Below, piece by piece: positions 32,460 to 44,213 of a stretch of 64,000 nucleotides of DNA. The translations under genes were made by a program, and so were the position numbers. Origin of the DNA: Tricholoma matsutake (taxonomy: Eukaryota > Basidiomycota > Agaricomycetes > Agaricales > Tricholomataceae); contig AP026541.1 of assembly GCA_026075535.2 (NCBI GenBank), positions 1,612,001 to 1,676,000 of the forward strand, read 5' to 3'. Below the pieces are notes generated by a model. It ran no database searches, was not told where the DNA came from, and worked only from the letters and a program-made list of their open reading frames with translations. Each line of letters opens with the position of its first letter. The first letter of the stretch is position 1.

Positions 32460-33528
32460 CTCTCAGACTACCAGAGGATGACAGTTGCGACTACATTGTG
32501 ACATTTACTGACTGTTTAAACAGCGACATTCATATTGTGGCAATGCAGATGGACCTTTCAGCTGAAGAATTCTCTGTGATATTCTTTGATGAGTGGTACT
32601 GTGAAAATGGCTTACCGTTGGAGATCATCTTGGATCGCGATAAGCTGATAAGGTGTTCATGTCAAAATTCTGGCAGGCATTGCACAGGTTGACTGGTGTA
32701 AAGCTCAAGATGTCGACCACTTACCATCCTCAGTCTGACAGTGCTAGCAAATGTTCCAACAAGATGATTAACCAATGTCTATGTTATCATGTGGAATGAA
32801 ATCAGTCAGGCTGGCAAAGGGTGCTACCCTGTGTGCATTTTGATATCATGAATTCTATCAATGCCTCGACAGGGTTCTCACCATTCCAACTTTGTGTGGG
32901 GCAAAGCCCTCGGGTGATACTGCCTCTGGTGAGGGGTGATGACAGTGCTGTTGAGGACATCCAAGTGTCTAGCATGATTGAAAGGCTGCGACAGGACTTG
33001 AAGGAGGCTCAAGACAACTTGCTTCGAGCAAAGATTTCACAATCTCTTTCTGCTAATTGTCATTGTTCTAATGAGTTTCCTTTCAAGGCTGGAAGTCAGG
33101 TGGTTTTATCAATGCTACATAGACGACAAGAGTACAAGAAGAAGAGTGAACATTGGGTGGCAAAATTCATGCCTCATTATGATGGCCCCTACATGGTGAC
33201 AGATACCTGCCCAGAGATCTTGATTGTATCCCTGGATCTGCCAAACATGAGGAACACCTTCCTAACTTTTCATATGTTGCAGGTGCTGCCATTTGTGGAA
33301 AACAATAAGGATTTGTTCCCTGGATGTGAAGCGAGCCATCCTCTGCCAGTCATGATCTACTCCAAAGAGTTAAATTACATTGACTGTATTTTGGACAAGC
33401 AAAGATGTGGCTGTGGGATCCAGTACCTTGTGAGGTGGCAAGGTTATGACCCTGAAGAAGTCAGGTGGCTGCCTGGAAGCAAACTGGCAAATTGTGAAGC
33501 ATTGGAACTTGGATATCTGGTTGGCTAG
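32460..33528 (+). pseudogene. second Ty3/gypsy pol end: integrase and chromodomain
   Basis: Integrase core from about 32465 (DYIVTFTDCLNSDIHIV, FFDEWYCENGLPLEIILDRD), then STTYHPQSDSASKCSN-like sequence with TGA codons and a frameshift to 32821. There SINASTGFSPFQLCVGQSPR and KSEHWVAKFMPHYDGPYMV belong to the integrase C-terminal region, and about 33373-33500 is a chromodomain (YIDCILDKQRCG, IQYLVRWQGYDPEEVRWLPG). This family is distinct from the 0-1.2 kb copy. The 5' part of the element is absent. Confidence 0.92.
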
Positions 33529-33709
33529 GAACAGTTCAGGTGTTTTATGTAGTCTTTAACCTTCTTTGCCAGCTGGTAGCTTTTCCCCACTGGGGTTTTT
33601 AATGCACCTGTGCTTTTGGCCTTTTTACTTACATTTGCAGTTTTTTTGTTTTTCCTTTTTTTCTCTTTTTTGTTGGGTTATTTTTTATGGGTGGGGTCCA
33701 TGGGGAGGG

Positions 33710-34113
33710 TGTAAGGATGCTTACTACTATTGATGACTGTCTAATAAGTACAATACAGACACACACTGCATTCACATCATCAGGATCCCTTCTCTCCTTT
33801 TTCCCCATCATCATCACGATCTTCTTTCCCCTCTAGCTAGAGTTTCTCTTTTCACCTCTCAATATATACATTGAGCCTGTTCTGTCTTGTCCAATCTCTT
33901 TCCGTTTCCCTGTCTTGGTGAACCCTGCACAACAGGGTTACACTTTCTCCCATTATCTCTTTGTTTAACTGAACATATATATAGGTAGATAGATATTTGG
34001 TCACCTCAGTCACTTATACAAGTTCTGAGGTGAGTGTTAACTTGTATCCATTGCTATGGATTACTTACTGTACCTTAGTGTACACCTTTGTATTCTAGAA
34101 TTGATTCTCTACA
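33710..34113 (+). repeat. 3' LTR of the second gypsy element, 404 bp
   Basis: Starts TGTAAGGATGCTTACTACT and ends TTGATTCTCTACA. A G-rich polypurine tract (GGTCCATGGGGAGGG) precedes it. It contains TATA-like ATATATATAGG at 33974-33984 and the shared hairpin at 34002-34032. The right flank cannot be tested for a target duplication because the 5' LTR is missing. Confidence 0.82.
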
Positions 34114-35049
34114 GGGTAAACTGCACCTGAGTAGCTTTTGGACCTCAACATGTGAAGTAGCCTCCCAGTAGTTTTAAAGTATATTCATGGAAAAATATAG
34201 GGTGCATAGGTTATTGAGGAGTGACCAAGGAAAGAGATGATTTTAAGCAGAGTCTTGTCTCATTTTTAAATTCCAGCAGGGGATATTGAATGGAATACAT
34301 TTGAAATGAACTTGAATGGTTGGTTTGGAAGATACAGCCATAGATCCAGAGTGAAGGCCAGCAATAGCAGTGGATGGCTAATAACTGGCAGATGACTTGT
34401 GGCAGTGCCACAGGCCAATAACATTAGATTCATTTCCTCAGTCCATAGAACACCAAATAATCTTTGGAAAAAAAACAGAAACACAATATTATTGTTGTAG
34501 TATTTTCATGCAAAGCAAGGTGGTATTACAAGTAGAATTACAGTGAAGAGAGATGAATATTGGAGTGTGCATGGACAATTGCCATGGCTAATAGCATTAT
34601 CAGACACCCAGCAGAGTCATCAGTAAGCTGATCTATCTAACTCAAAAGTTGAATTGTGTCTCAGTTTGGTGGGGTCACAGTATGTCACATTTGTGAAGCA
34701 TTTTTGTCATACATATACAAGAAGGTGGCACAACAGGAATCCCAAACTGTGGGTAGGGGGGGTCCCACTGAGGCTGGGAGAAATAATGACCCACCCATGT
34801 AAAAGTGACATACAGTTGTGGACAAACAAACACAACAATGTTGGTGAACTGAATTTTGGACACTGCCACCAGATGTGGGTGAAGCCGATCAGAATCATCC
34901 ACTCACAGCATTTTTGGGGGATCTTGTGGGATGTGTTGGGCATGGGAGAAATTTGATGGACCATTGAACACACTACTCCAAAGGCCACCTGAGAAGCTCT
35001 GAGACCTGGTTTGGGTGGGTGAGAGAGAGGCCTCATTCAACTCTGCTGT
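34114..35049. other. non-coding, with two repeat fragments
   Basis: 34720-34790 is an inverted copy of the C-tract repeat. 34815-34865 starts CAGTTGTGGACAAACAAAC after a TA, a Tc1-type end that recurs at 54034. No gene is supported. Confidence 0.5.
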
Positions 35050-38000
35050 TTGCTGGAATATCTCATGATGCACCATAAACTTAGTGGATTCCTATTTGAA
35101 GGAAAGTTAGAATGATTAATGGGTGCAATAGCTGAAATGCAAGTGAGCTGTCATTCCCAGATTACCCCCTATATTTAATAGATTACAGATCACCACCTAA
35201 ACTGTTACCACCCAGTGAACCAACAAATCCTAGCACCAATGTCATTGCTGACATGCCTAGCAATGTGAGATACCCATCAGCCATAGATGTGGGTGCACTT
35301 CAGGATCAACCTTAAAGCAATGTTCTGGAATTCGGATTACATTCCCAGCAGGGGTGAGTCCACATTCATCATACCCTTATGACATTCATGATGAGCTTGT
35401 GGATCCATGGGAATATGCTGTGAGAGGAGGTGTCATGATAATATACTCCAAACAATGTTTAAATACTTCATGGCAGCTCAGTGGTTCAGGATGCTGTAAG
35501 CACTGCAAGATGCTTACTGAAAATGCAAATCTTCAAGGAGCCATTTGATGGATCAAAACAGGCATACATGAAAACATATTCCTGGTGTATCACAGTATTG
35601 GTGGGCTCATAACACTGGTTAGGAGAAAAACTAGTGAAGTACATGCATTACATCTGAGGAGACTGAATGATGCCCAGAAACTTGCTGGCAAGGCTGTAGC
35701 ACTGGATGACATGAAGCAATAGGTGATGGCTGTTGGCAGTGGGAAGGTGGAACAAGTAGATCACCTGGTCAGAGTGAATTTTTCAAGGAAGGGTGGCATT
35801 TGAAATCTCCTCAATTTATATGATTGTGCTGCAACACAAGTAATCACCTGTGGAACTATACAGAAGAAGATGATCTACAAGGGCTTTTGTTATGGAGACT
35901 TGGTGGTGCCAGAGTTTCAGGGATTGCTCACTGCACTTTGAACCTTCCATCATTAAGTGTGCTTCACAGTCACATGTTCATCCCTCAACTACTAGTATTT
36001 CCACTTACACCAACCAGGCTTGAAGTTGAAACAAATGTTATCAGCAACTTTGAAAATGTATACAATCTTCTTGAGACCCACCAAGCTGCACATCAAATCT
36101 TCATGCTTGATGAACTGAAGACCAAGGAGAGACTTTGACATGATCCTGATAGAAACAAGATCCAGGGGGTGTGCCATGAGCATGGACACAAAACCAGTCT
36201 GGAGTTCAATTCTGAGAAGGAAGTCGATCTGTTACTGAAAGCCATCAATAACAAGAATGTCCATCTGGCAGTTGAGGTTAGTGTTTGTTGACATTTCAAG
36301 TTGTTGGCACATTCTCATGACTCACCATCAGAGCGCTCAGCATTTTGAGTGGTGAAACATGGTTATATAGTGCCCATCCAATTCTTATATCAGGTTCATG
36401 CAAACATGAGACAGGAATTCAACATGTCACCATGATCAATACAGGTTATCTAGCCAGCTGCAAATCCAAGTGCAGAATGATTTCAATTGCTTCAGATGGT
36501 GAATCTTGATGTGGGGAAGCACTTGTTCAGATGACATTCAAACATCAACTTGATCCCACATCTCCTATCTATGATATGCTGTGTGCTCTCCCACTCATGA
36601 ACCTAGAAGTGGGAGATGATGATTTAACTGCTGACAAAGACTATAAGCATGTTTTTAAGTGTCTTTGGAACTTGATGCTTTGGGATGAAGGCTTTCATGT
36701 CCATGAGGTCTATATAAAGCCTTCTGTTATTCACTAACACTTGGCATCCAATAATCTGACTTCAACTTGGATCGACTACCTTGCTCAATCCAAATAACCA
36801 CCAAGATGTCAAGCTGGCATACGATATGCTCCAGGACATTTGGTCCCTTCCTGATCCACCTCCAGACATGTTACCTGGGTTTACCCAAGCAAGAGGCTCT
36901 TTCAAGATTCTCAGGCAGTTGTTTTACCACATTCTCACTGCCTACATCTGCATCAATGTCTCACTTCCTGAACAGCTTGTACACCTCAGTGCAGCTGCTC
37001 ATCTCCTGCTTGCATTATTTTATGAGGATGTGATGAAACTGATGCCCACACAACTCTATGATGACATCATGATAATGATCAAGAATGTATATTTCTGTGT
37101 TGCAAAGACAAAAGCAGATGATCCATGAGGCAATTTTGGGATCATTCTATTGGGGACTGACCATCTGGAAGTGCTCTGGTCTATGGTTGGACATAGTGCA
37201 AACCTTGATCTCCTGCAGCTAGGTCTATGCCTTACAGGGAATATTGAAGTATCAATAATTCTTGCAAAGTATCCCTACTGGGATAGAGCTCCCTGATGAC
37301 TCAAACTCCCCACCTTATCAAAAGATGGACTTGTAATTCACAATTATGTTGATCCCATCAATCCTTCATCATGGGATGGGAATGTGGATGTTTCTCAAGT
37401 CATTCTTCAGACTTTTGGAAGTTGGGAAGGCAACGGATTGAAGAGGATTTCCCATTTCTTGCTCCTGTTTTACATGATGCTACCAATGCTTAATTTGACA
37501 TCTTTTCACCATTTGGCAAGGATTTAGTCAAGGGCCCACATGATCCAGATGATTATGACAATACACTAGAGGGTCTTCATGCAGAAGTGTCAGAAAATGC
37601 TGAACTGCCACTGAGCCCAGATCTAGAGGATACTATTGCAGAAGAAGATCCACAAGGAAAGCATAGTCCATGCTTTGAGCTTGATGGAAAACAAATCTAC
37701 AAAGTTTGATACCTGAATCAAGTGTTCACTGGAAGGGAGTTGGGTCTCCCTACACTCAAGAACAGAACAAGACTAAAGATGAACGTAGTATGGAATTAAG
37801 AAAGGTGAAGGTTTACAAGTTCTGTACTATGATAATCTCAACGTAGGACACGTGATTAGCATGTGACCGTGTTGTAGTCGATCAATTGGGATCATGTTGT
37901 AGTGTAATGCTCGTTGTAACAGAGCCACCTCTGTTACATTCACTAAGTACAAAAAGACTGGATCTACTGATTGCCTAAATCAAGTGGCCAATATTCAATG

Positions 38001-39150
38001 TTATGCTGTCAAATCACCTAATACTCACATCAATATTCTTGAGCACAATCCAACTTCTGGTGAGAATCAGGTTCAAATGGACTGACCTATTGGATCATTG
38101 CTACAATGTGATGGATGTGTGTTCTTGTGCATTAGTGAAGTCACTGACATCACAGTTGACAATCAGTATACTGATCATGTTGCTGTGGAATACCTCACTA
38201 AGCCTTCAGTGTTCATATCATATCAAATGCTTTACATTGTTCCAGCTAGAGTCAAGGATGAACCCAATCTCAAATATGACTGGAAGTGATATGGTAAGAG
38301 GGCCCTCGCATTGAGTTGCTGGTCATATCATTCAACCTATCAATCTGAGCATCTTTATGGGTGTAACTGGAAATCCATTTTATTTGTTTAAAAGTAGTTT
38401 TCTGATGGTCATTGGAGCAACAATATTTGAGTGGCTTGGATCTGTGACAGGAAACCTTTTACCAGAGGTCAGAAAATCAGATCAGTTTCTGTATCATGAA
38501 GAGACAGGTATGTAAAACCTCTGATATCTCGGCATGGATAGTACTCACCTCAGATGATTCAAACAGGCAAGGCATGTTTTCTTTGCAGGGATGAACAAGC
38601 AGAGTGAAATTTTGCAGTTGCCAATAAATGCATGACATGCAGTCCTTCAGTCACTCTTCCAAAGCAAGCTACAAGAATCCTGGAACACATGGCCACACAC
38701 ATTCTCTTTGATTCCAGCATCAAGCAAAGTGAGGAGCCATGTAGCTTATGCCTTTGGCCATACCCTCTCTGCAAGTTATATCTTAAAAAGGGGAAGGGCA
38801 CTGGCACAAGCAATCAGGTTGACTTTGCATGGTCTTTGTGCATGAACAAGGTACATTTTTCTTATGCAGTGGCTAGCTCATCAACATCATCAAGTCCCTG
38901 TTCCAACATCCCACTCTGTTGTCCCTTATGCCCATCAATCAAACCATGTATATGGTGATACAATCTTGCACACCATATGTGAGCAAAACACCCAACAATC
39001 TCCTTAACCCCACATGAGCCACTTTGGAAAATTACAAGCACTGAGCAGTGGTTACTGAAGAAAGTGTGGGAGAGCCATCATAAGGAGAAGAAGACATACA
39101 AGTCTAAGAAAAGTCAGTTGACATCTTTAATTATATCAGAGGCACATAGT
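35050..39150 (+). pseudogene. large decayed transposon protein with C-terminal zinc-finger region
   Basis: Coding-like blocks on one strand are joined by stops, mostly TGA, and small indels: SPHSSYPYDIHDELVDPWEY (35356), IGGLITLVRRKTSEVHALHL (35600), LAGKAVALDDMKQ (35690), EEDDLQGLLLWRLGGARVSG (35865), QGVCHEHGHKTSLEFNSEKE (36165), VGDDDLTADKDYKHVFK (36610), LAYDMLQDIWSLPDPP (36812), DIMIMIKNVYFCVAKTKADD (37065), EYLTKPSVFISYQMLY (38190) and, near the end, CSLCLWPYPLCKLYLKKGKG (38737) and CCPLCPSIKPCIW (38921), likely zinc-binding. It resembles long uncharacterised ORFs that recur in basidiomycete repeats; I cannot name the superfamily or see a catalytic triad. No ends were found. Confidence 0.6.
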
Positions 39151-39157
39151 TCACAGT

Positions 39158-39272
39158 GGAGTAGGGTGTGTGGGCACCTACTCCAAGTAGTCACACATGT
39201 CTGTAGAGTCATGATCATCCTATCACTAGTGCATCCCACCACTCTGCTATAGGAGATGCATCTGGCATCTCC
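39158..39272 (+). repeat. two-hairpin dispersed repeat, copy 1
   Basis: GGAGTAGG...CCTACTCC at the start and GGAGATGCATC...GCATCTCC at the end form two hairpins separated by TGTCTGTAGAGTCATGATCA and AGTGCATCCCACCACTCT. It is nearly identical to 43460-43598. Confidence 0.75.
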
Positions 39273-39626
39273 ATCTTGGTGATGAGAGTGTGATTTGATG
39301 CACACATTACTGCTTTGTTCTATTTTCATCACTTCTGCTATCCATTCTCATGCACCACATCAATGCACAACTTTGCATCTAGCTTTGCTTCCTATTATTG
39401 CTCTCAAGTCTTCAGTCCTAGCACCCAGGTATACCCCCAGAACCCCAGTCCAGCAGCCCCCCCAGCATTCCAGTCACACAGAACCCAGCACTAGTCTACC
39501 AGCTCTCCTCAGGTTTTTTCTCTCACACTCAGTATACTGGGACCTGGCCAAGGCAAATGTTCTCAAAAGAAGAAATGGCCTGAGCGCACATCCAACTTGA
39601 ATGTGAACATAACGGCTGTAAATGCC

Positions 39627-40360
39627 ATAATGATTAGTGTTTTAAGGTCCAGTTCGGTCTGGTTTTTCGACCCCCAACAGGGGCAACCGGGACTGCAACC
39701 GGTCCAGACCAACACTCCAAATTGTAGGACCACAACCAAACCTAATAGAACGGTCCTATTTGGTTCAGTTGCCACCTGAAGACTGGTTTTAACTGGTTTT
39801 ACTGCTATTTTTTCGAGTCTAACTAAATTCTATTATATAGTAAATAATACTAATTACATTTACACCCTGCAAGCAGTTGCTTGCAGTGGTGGGGTGATGC
39901 CAACAGAAGTAATAAAAAAAAGAAGACAAAAAACCCTCCCCCATGCAGAGGAGGGGTGGAAAGTGTCCGTTAGTTACATAGTAAAGGTAGACAAAAAAAC
40001 TGCCCCACTGTCTCATGTTTGTAGTGAGGGTGGGGCATTGGGTGGCTGCATGGCATGATATCATTGTCATCACTGTCATGGTGTTGCTGTCCATTGTCGG
40101 TTGCTGCTGCTTCCTGTGGTGTTGCTGTTCATCATCCATGTTGCACAGTTGGTTGGCATGGTCATCCCTGTTTGCATTGGATGCTTGTTCTCCCATTGCA
40201 TTGTTGTCCCCTCATCCCCATCAGCATCAGCGTCAACACCTCCATCCCCCCTATGACTGATGGCTCCTTGGCAGTGTGGTGACGTGGCATTGTTCATTGT
40301 TGGTGTGGGTGCTGGGGTTGGTGTTGTTTGTTGTTGGCATTCATTGTTCATCTGATTATA
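39627..40360 (+). mobile_element. hAT-type end with subterminal repeats and hairpin module
   Basis: TAGTGTTTTAAGGTCCAGTT at 39635 matches the ends of the hAT element at 55208-56585. It is followed by many GGTC/GACC and AACTGG/CCAGTT repeats, usual subterminal hAT motifs, and by a GCAAGCAGTTGCTTGC palindrome at 39869-39886 plus further GC-rich palindromes (about 39931 and 39994). The adjacent 8 bp are ATAATGAT. The matching right end was not found. Confidence 0.55.
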
Positions 40361-40597
40361 GTATAAATGGACTTATCATTGGGTGACTTTCCATAAGGTT
40401 TTAGTCTTTAGAATAGATTATGTGAGAGATCCATGTTTCCGATTGTTTGATGGCCACTTTAATCCGATAATCTATTGCCAATCTATTGCATCAATTAAAC
40501 CAGAAGATATCCAATATAAATATTATTAAGGCATGACAGGGGTATGAAAAATGCATGGCAGGGGTAACCGTATGGCCATATTTTGAGAATGTTATTA

Positions 40598-42163
40598 CTA
40601 ACTACCTAGCAAGAGTTTTACTTGTGCTAGTGGGCCATCGCACTGCATGGCATATCCGAGTTCTTTCGAGAAGCGCATATTATTCTGAGCGCACATACAG
40701 ACCCATGATTGCATTTTCCTGAGGAATACCGTGCCCTCATAGACAAGTGACTGACCAGTCAGTAATCCATCGTGATACCAGACCATCCCCAATTGAGCGA
40801 TGAAATGTGCTGTGAAATGTTCTGCTGCATAGTATATCAACCCTTGTAAGTGATATTTCTGTTGGACACCACCAGACGTGATGTCCAATTCCTCCAGAGT
40901 AGAAGGGTCTTCATGGAGTTTGATTGTGATGAGAGGGGGATGCAGGAGGGCAGAGCAAGAGCCTTGGGGCTCAGGCTGGGGGTCAGCAATGATAGTGGGG
41001 TTCGAGCTCATTGACACTTCAACATCTTTTGATGTACACAACTGTTCCTCATCCAGGGGCTCCATCTGTGTTGCAGCTGTTCTCCGTTCAGTCCTGTGCA
41101 TAGCCTAGGTGCTCACTACTAGGCAATAGCACTGGTAGGGGTAACCAGCTTGTTTACAGGGTGTCTGGGGTGTGCTGGGGGGTTGAAACAGGCTGTGGGG
41201 GTGTTCTGATGGCTCTAGTACCATGTTCCATCATTTCAGAGCTGCAGCTGGTGGTCCAGGGTGGGGCAGAGCAGGGAGTTTGGTCATTGTTGACAAATAC
41301 ATTGACGATGACATGGCTGTCATGTTTGGTGGCTCGAGGTGCAGAACGGGGGACAGGGGTACAATCTGTGGGGTATCCTTAGTTTGGGTAGCTGTCTCAT
41401 AGGTACTGGGGGTCATCTGGGTACTGGAGTCAGCATACAACATTGTCTTCACAATTTCCATTGCACTGAGGTGTTCATCATAAGGTAGCTCTATTTGCAG
41501 GGCGGCACACCTACAATTGGGGGCAGCAGTGGTCTGTGTATCCATTTCATTGATCCCGGGGTTTGTCTGGATGTTAGTATTGGCTTGGGCTGGTAGTACT
41601 GCAAACTGGTCCATGTGCCTGGGCTGCCATCAATAGGCAGAGCCCAGGGCCATGTCCCTCTGTTAGCCATCTCTGGTGCTCATCTCCCTTTCCATCCTGT
41701 GTCCTGAGCCTGTAGCCTTCCAGGTGCCCCTTCCTCCATGCTTTCTCTTCTTTCTCCTGGCCTAGTTTCTCCCTTGCTTCATGACCCCTCCTTGTAGCCA
41801 TCTTCTTTTCCTTCTTTGTGCCCTGTTCTCCTCCCTGTTCTGTAAACCCTTCTTGGTATCCTTCTAGTTTTGCATCTTCTAGTAGTTGTTGTACTTCTCC
41901 ATGGCTAAACAATAGTGGTTGCAAGGTTTTGTCATTTGTTGATGATGTGGCTGTGTGTCAATGTGCATCTCATTGTTGGCATTGTTTGCGGCTGCATCTG
42001 CTGTGGTACTCAATGTAGTTGCTGTAAATTGTGTAGCCATGTGTGAGTTTGTGATTGTTGCTGTCTTGCTTGTGAGTGAGTCTGTGGTAGTGGTGTCATT
42101 GGGTGGTAATAGTGTTGATGTAGCTGTTCTTGCATTTGGAGGCACTGTGCTCGATGCCATCAT
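40598..42163 (-). pseudogene. transposon-associated protein of unknown function, about 480 codons
   Basis: Minus-strand blocks: a Thr-rich start (MMASSTVPPNARTATSTLLP), a charged Glu/Gly/Lys repeat region (KLEGYQEGF-like LEGYQEGFTEQGGEQGTKK), HQRWLTEGHGPGLCL, and after frameshifts a folded-looking C-terminal domain at 40598-40900 (YHLQGLIYYAAEHFTAHFIA, then VWYHDGLLTGQSLVYEG). That HFTA...WYHDG pattern is one I associate with proteins carried by large fungal DNA transposons; no function is assigned. The start codon lies 3 bp from a hAT-type end. Confidence 0.45.
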
Positions 42164-42660
42164 TATTAGTGTTTAAAGGTCCAGTTCAATGAACTGGAAA
42201 AAAGACTGCAACCCAACCAAACCCAACCAAATGCAACCAAACCATCGGTTGCGGTTGCTCAGTTTTGAGGGCAGTTGGGTTGCCAGTTGCCTCTATTTCA
42301 GAATATTTCAAAACCAGTTGCAACTGGTCTTCTTGCAGTGCTACATATCCTATACTAATGAAGTAAACCTATGTAATGTATTCGAAAAATACAACTAATA
42401 TAAACTATTTATACTTATATTACAGTATACAAAAGGGCAATGGGAACCCTGGGGGCAAAAAGTGCTCATTTTATGAGTGCTTATATACCCTGTGGTTGTG
42501 CACAGACCATTTGGTCATGCTTGCGCCCAGTAAAAGAAAGTGGCACCACTTGCCAAACAATTCCCATGACCACCAATAACCCACAACATCGCTTCCTCTC
42601 AACCTTCTACTCTCACCGCCAACAACACTCACACTGCCTACCTTGAAATCACCTCAATGA
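42159..42660 (+). mobile_element. second hAT-type end with subterminal repeats
   Basis: TAGTGTTTAAAGGTCCAGTT starts at 42167, followed by dense AACTGG/CAACC repeats. The preceding 8 bp, ATCATTAT, are the exact reverse complement of the 8 bp next to the end at 39635. Confidence 0.55.
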
Positions 42661-42669
42661 CTGCAAAGT

Positions 42670-42854
42670 GGGCCCAAATGACAAGGTAGTCATTGTTTGG
42701 GTCCCAGGTATGGTTTTTATCATTGATTTCTTTTTACTAACTAATACATTTTCTTCTTTTTAGGGTCACCCACCTGAGACCTGCCCCACTCTGCACTGAT
42801 GACAACAACAATGATGCAGCACCACCACCCCACCTGTGAGCCTCTGCTCACAGG
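42670..42854 (+). repeat. hairpin-intron-hairpin unit 1
   Basis: Palindrome A 42670-42705 (GGGCCCAAATGAC...GTCATTGTTTGGGTCCC); intron-like 42708-42763 with GTATGG donor, ACTAAC branch point and TTTTTAG acceptor; palindrome B 42833-42854 (CCTGTGAGC...GCTCACAGG). Confidence 0.7.
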
Positions 42855-42859
42855 GGGAG

Positions 42860-43459
42860 ATGGAGGTGTTGGCTTCATTGTGAACAACAAATGACCAGCA
42901 ATGAACAACGAACACCAATCATGAAGAGACATTTGAGCCCCTACCAGACCCTGTCATTGTACAATCACCCCCCACACATTTCAATTGGGCAGATTATGCC
43001 AAATCCATACCCATTATCTCTAAGTCGCCACCATGAGATCTTTCAGCACTATGTTCTAATATCCCCCAACCTTTTGACTCCATACAAAGGCAAACTCATT
43101 GTTGTAATTAAGTGAGGAACTCCCTGACCCACTCATTCACTCGACAAGGTTGGCTGGTGTGGACCACAGGTCCTATCATCACCCACAGGTATCCATTTGG
43201 ACTAGGCTCAGGCAAACCAACTGCATCTATTCCAAGTCCCATATGAACCCCTTCTGAAACTTGATTGGGATAGTGATCCTCATTTAGGAGAGCTGAGTAG
43301 AGTGCTTTGAGCTTTGGGATGGGCACCAACTTCTTGAGTTTTTCTTTACTTTATTTTGATATCAACCATAGTTCATTGTCTATATTATTGCTACTTATTG
43401 TTCTGTTTTTTCTCTTTCCTGTGGTGACAGGGACATTGCCTTTGTGGAGGTGGGCAGAT
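42860..43459. other. no supported gene
   Basis: Short ORFs only; nothing recognised between hairpin unit 1 and the two-hairpin repeat. Confidence 0.45.
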
Positions 43460-43598
43460 GGAGTAGGGCGTGGGGGCACCTACTCCAAGTAGTCATGTGA
43501 CCATGTAGTCAGTAGTCATGCATGTCTGTAGAGTCATGATCATCCTATCACTAGTGCATCCCACCACTCTGGTATAGGAGATGCATCCAGCATCTCCA
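43460..43598 (+). repeat. two-hairpin dispersed repeat, copy 2
   Basis: Direct copy of 39158-39272, with an extra 25 bp after the first hairpin. Both hairpins are intact. Confidence 0.75.
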
Positions 43599-43661
43599 AC
43601 AGCTCACCTTGTGGTTAGTTTCTTCAGTTCTACTTTGGTCCTAAGCACTAAGCACTGATGC

Positions 43662-44213
43662 ATGACCAGGAATGTTGCTGAGGATGACAGATCTGATGTA
43701 GAAGATCAATATGAAGATGACCTTTATCCAGATGGAGAGGCAGAAGATGATGACATTGGAAGTGATCCTGATGCAGAGGATGAGCTTGTTGAAGTGATCC
43801 CAGACTCAGTGTGGGACATGAATGATGCTAGATGGTGCTTACCAGGGTCTCTCTCATCTCCAATGCCAGGGCCAACACTACCTCAGGAAGCTCCTACAAG
43901 TTCAGTAGCACCACCCACATCAACTACAGACCCATCGGTATCAGATCCACACACAGATAGCCAAACAGACAACAAGCATGATCACTTCACAGGGCTGGTA
44001 ATGCACATTGGATGAAAACAAAGGGCCAGAGACTTGCAGGCCATCCTGGAAGTTTGTACTTGCAGCAGTGCTGTGACACACAAAGATATATTGAGAGCAC
44101 AGAGTGTCATTGAGTGTGGATGCAAGACCAGATGGGTGAGTGAAATGTTTTCTGTACAGTGGAACCACAGGGTTGATAGTGCATCCAGTACCACTTACAA
44201 TGAGTTGATCTAG
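43662..44213 (+). pseudogene. acidic transposon-type ORF with Cys-rich end
   Basis: 117 codons of Asp/Glu-rich then Pro/Ser/Thr-rich sequence, a TGA at 44013-44015, then the same frame continues to a TAG at 44211. The continuation has VCTCSSAVTHKDILRAQSVI and ECGCKTRW, a Cys pattern that could be the start of a zinc-binding (PHD-like) domain. I do not recognise a family. Confidence 0.35.
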
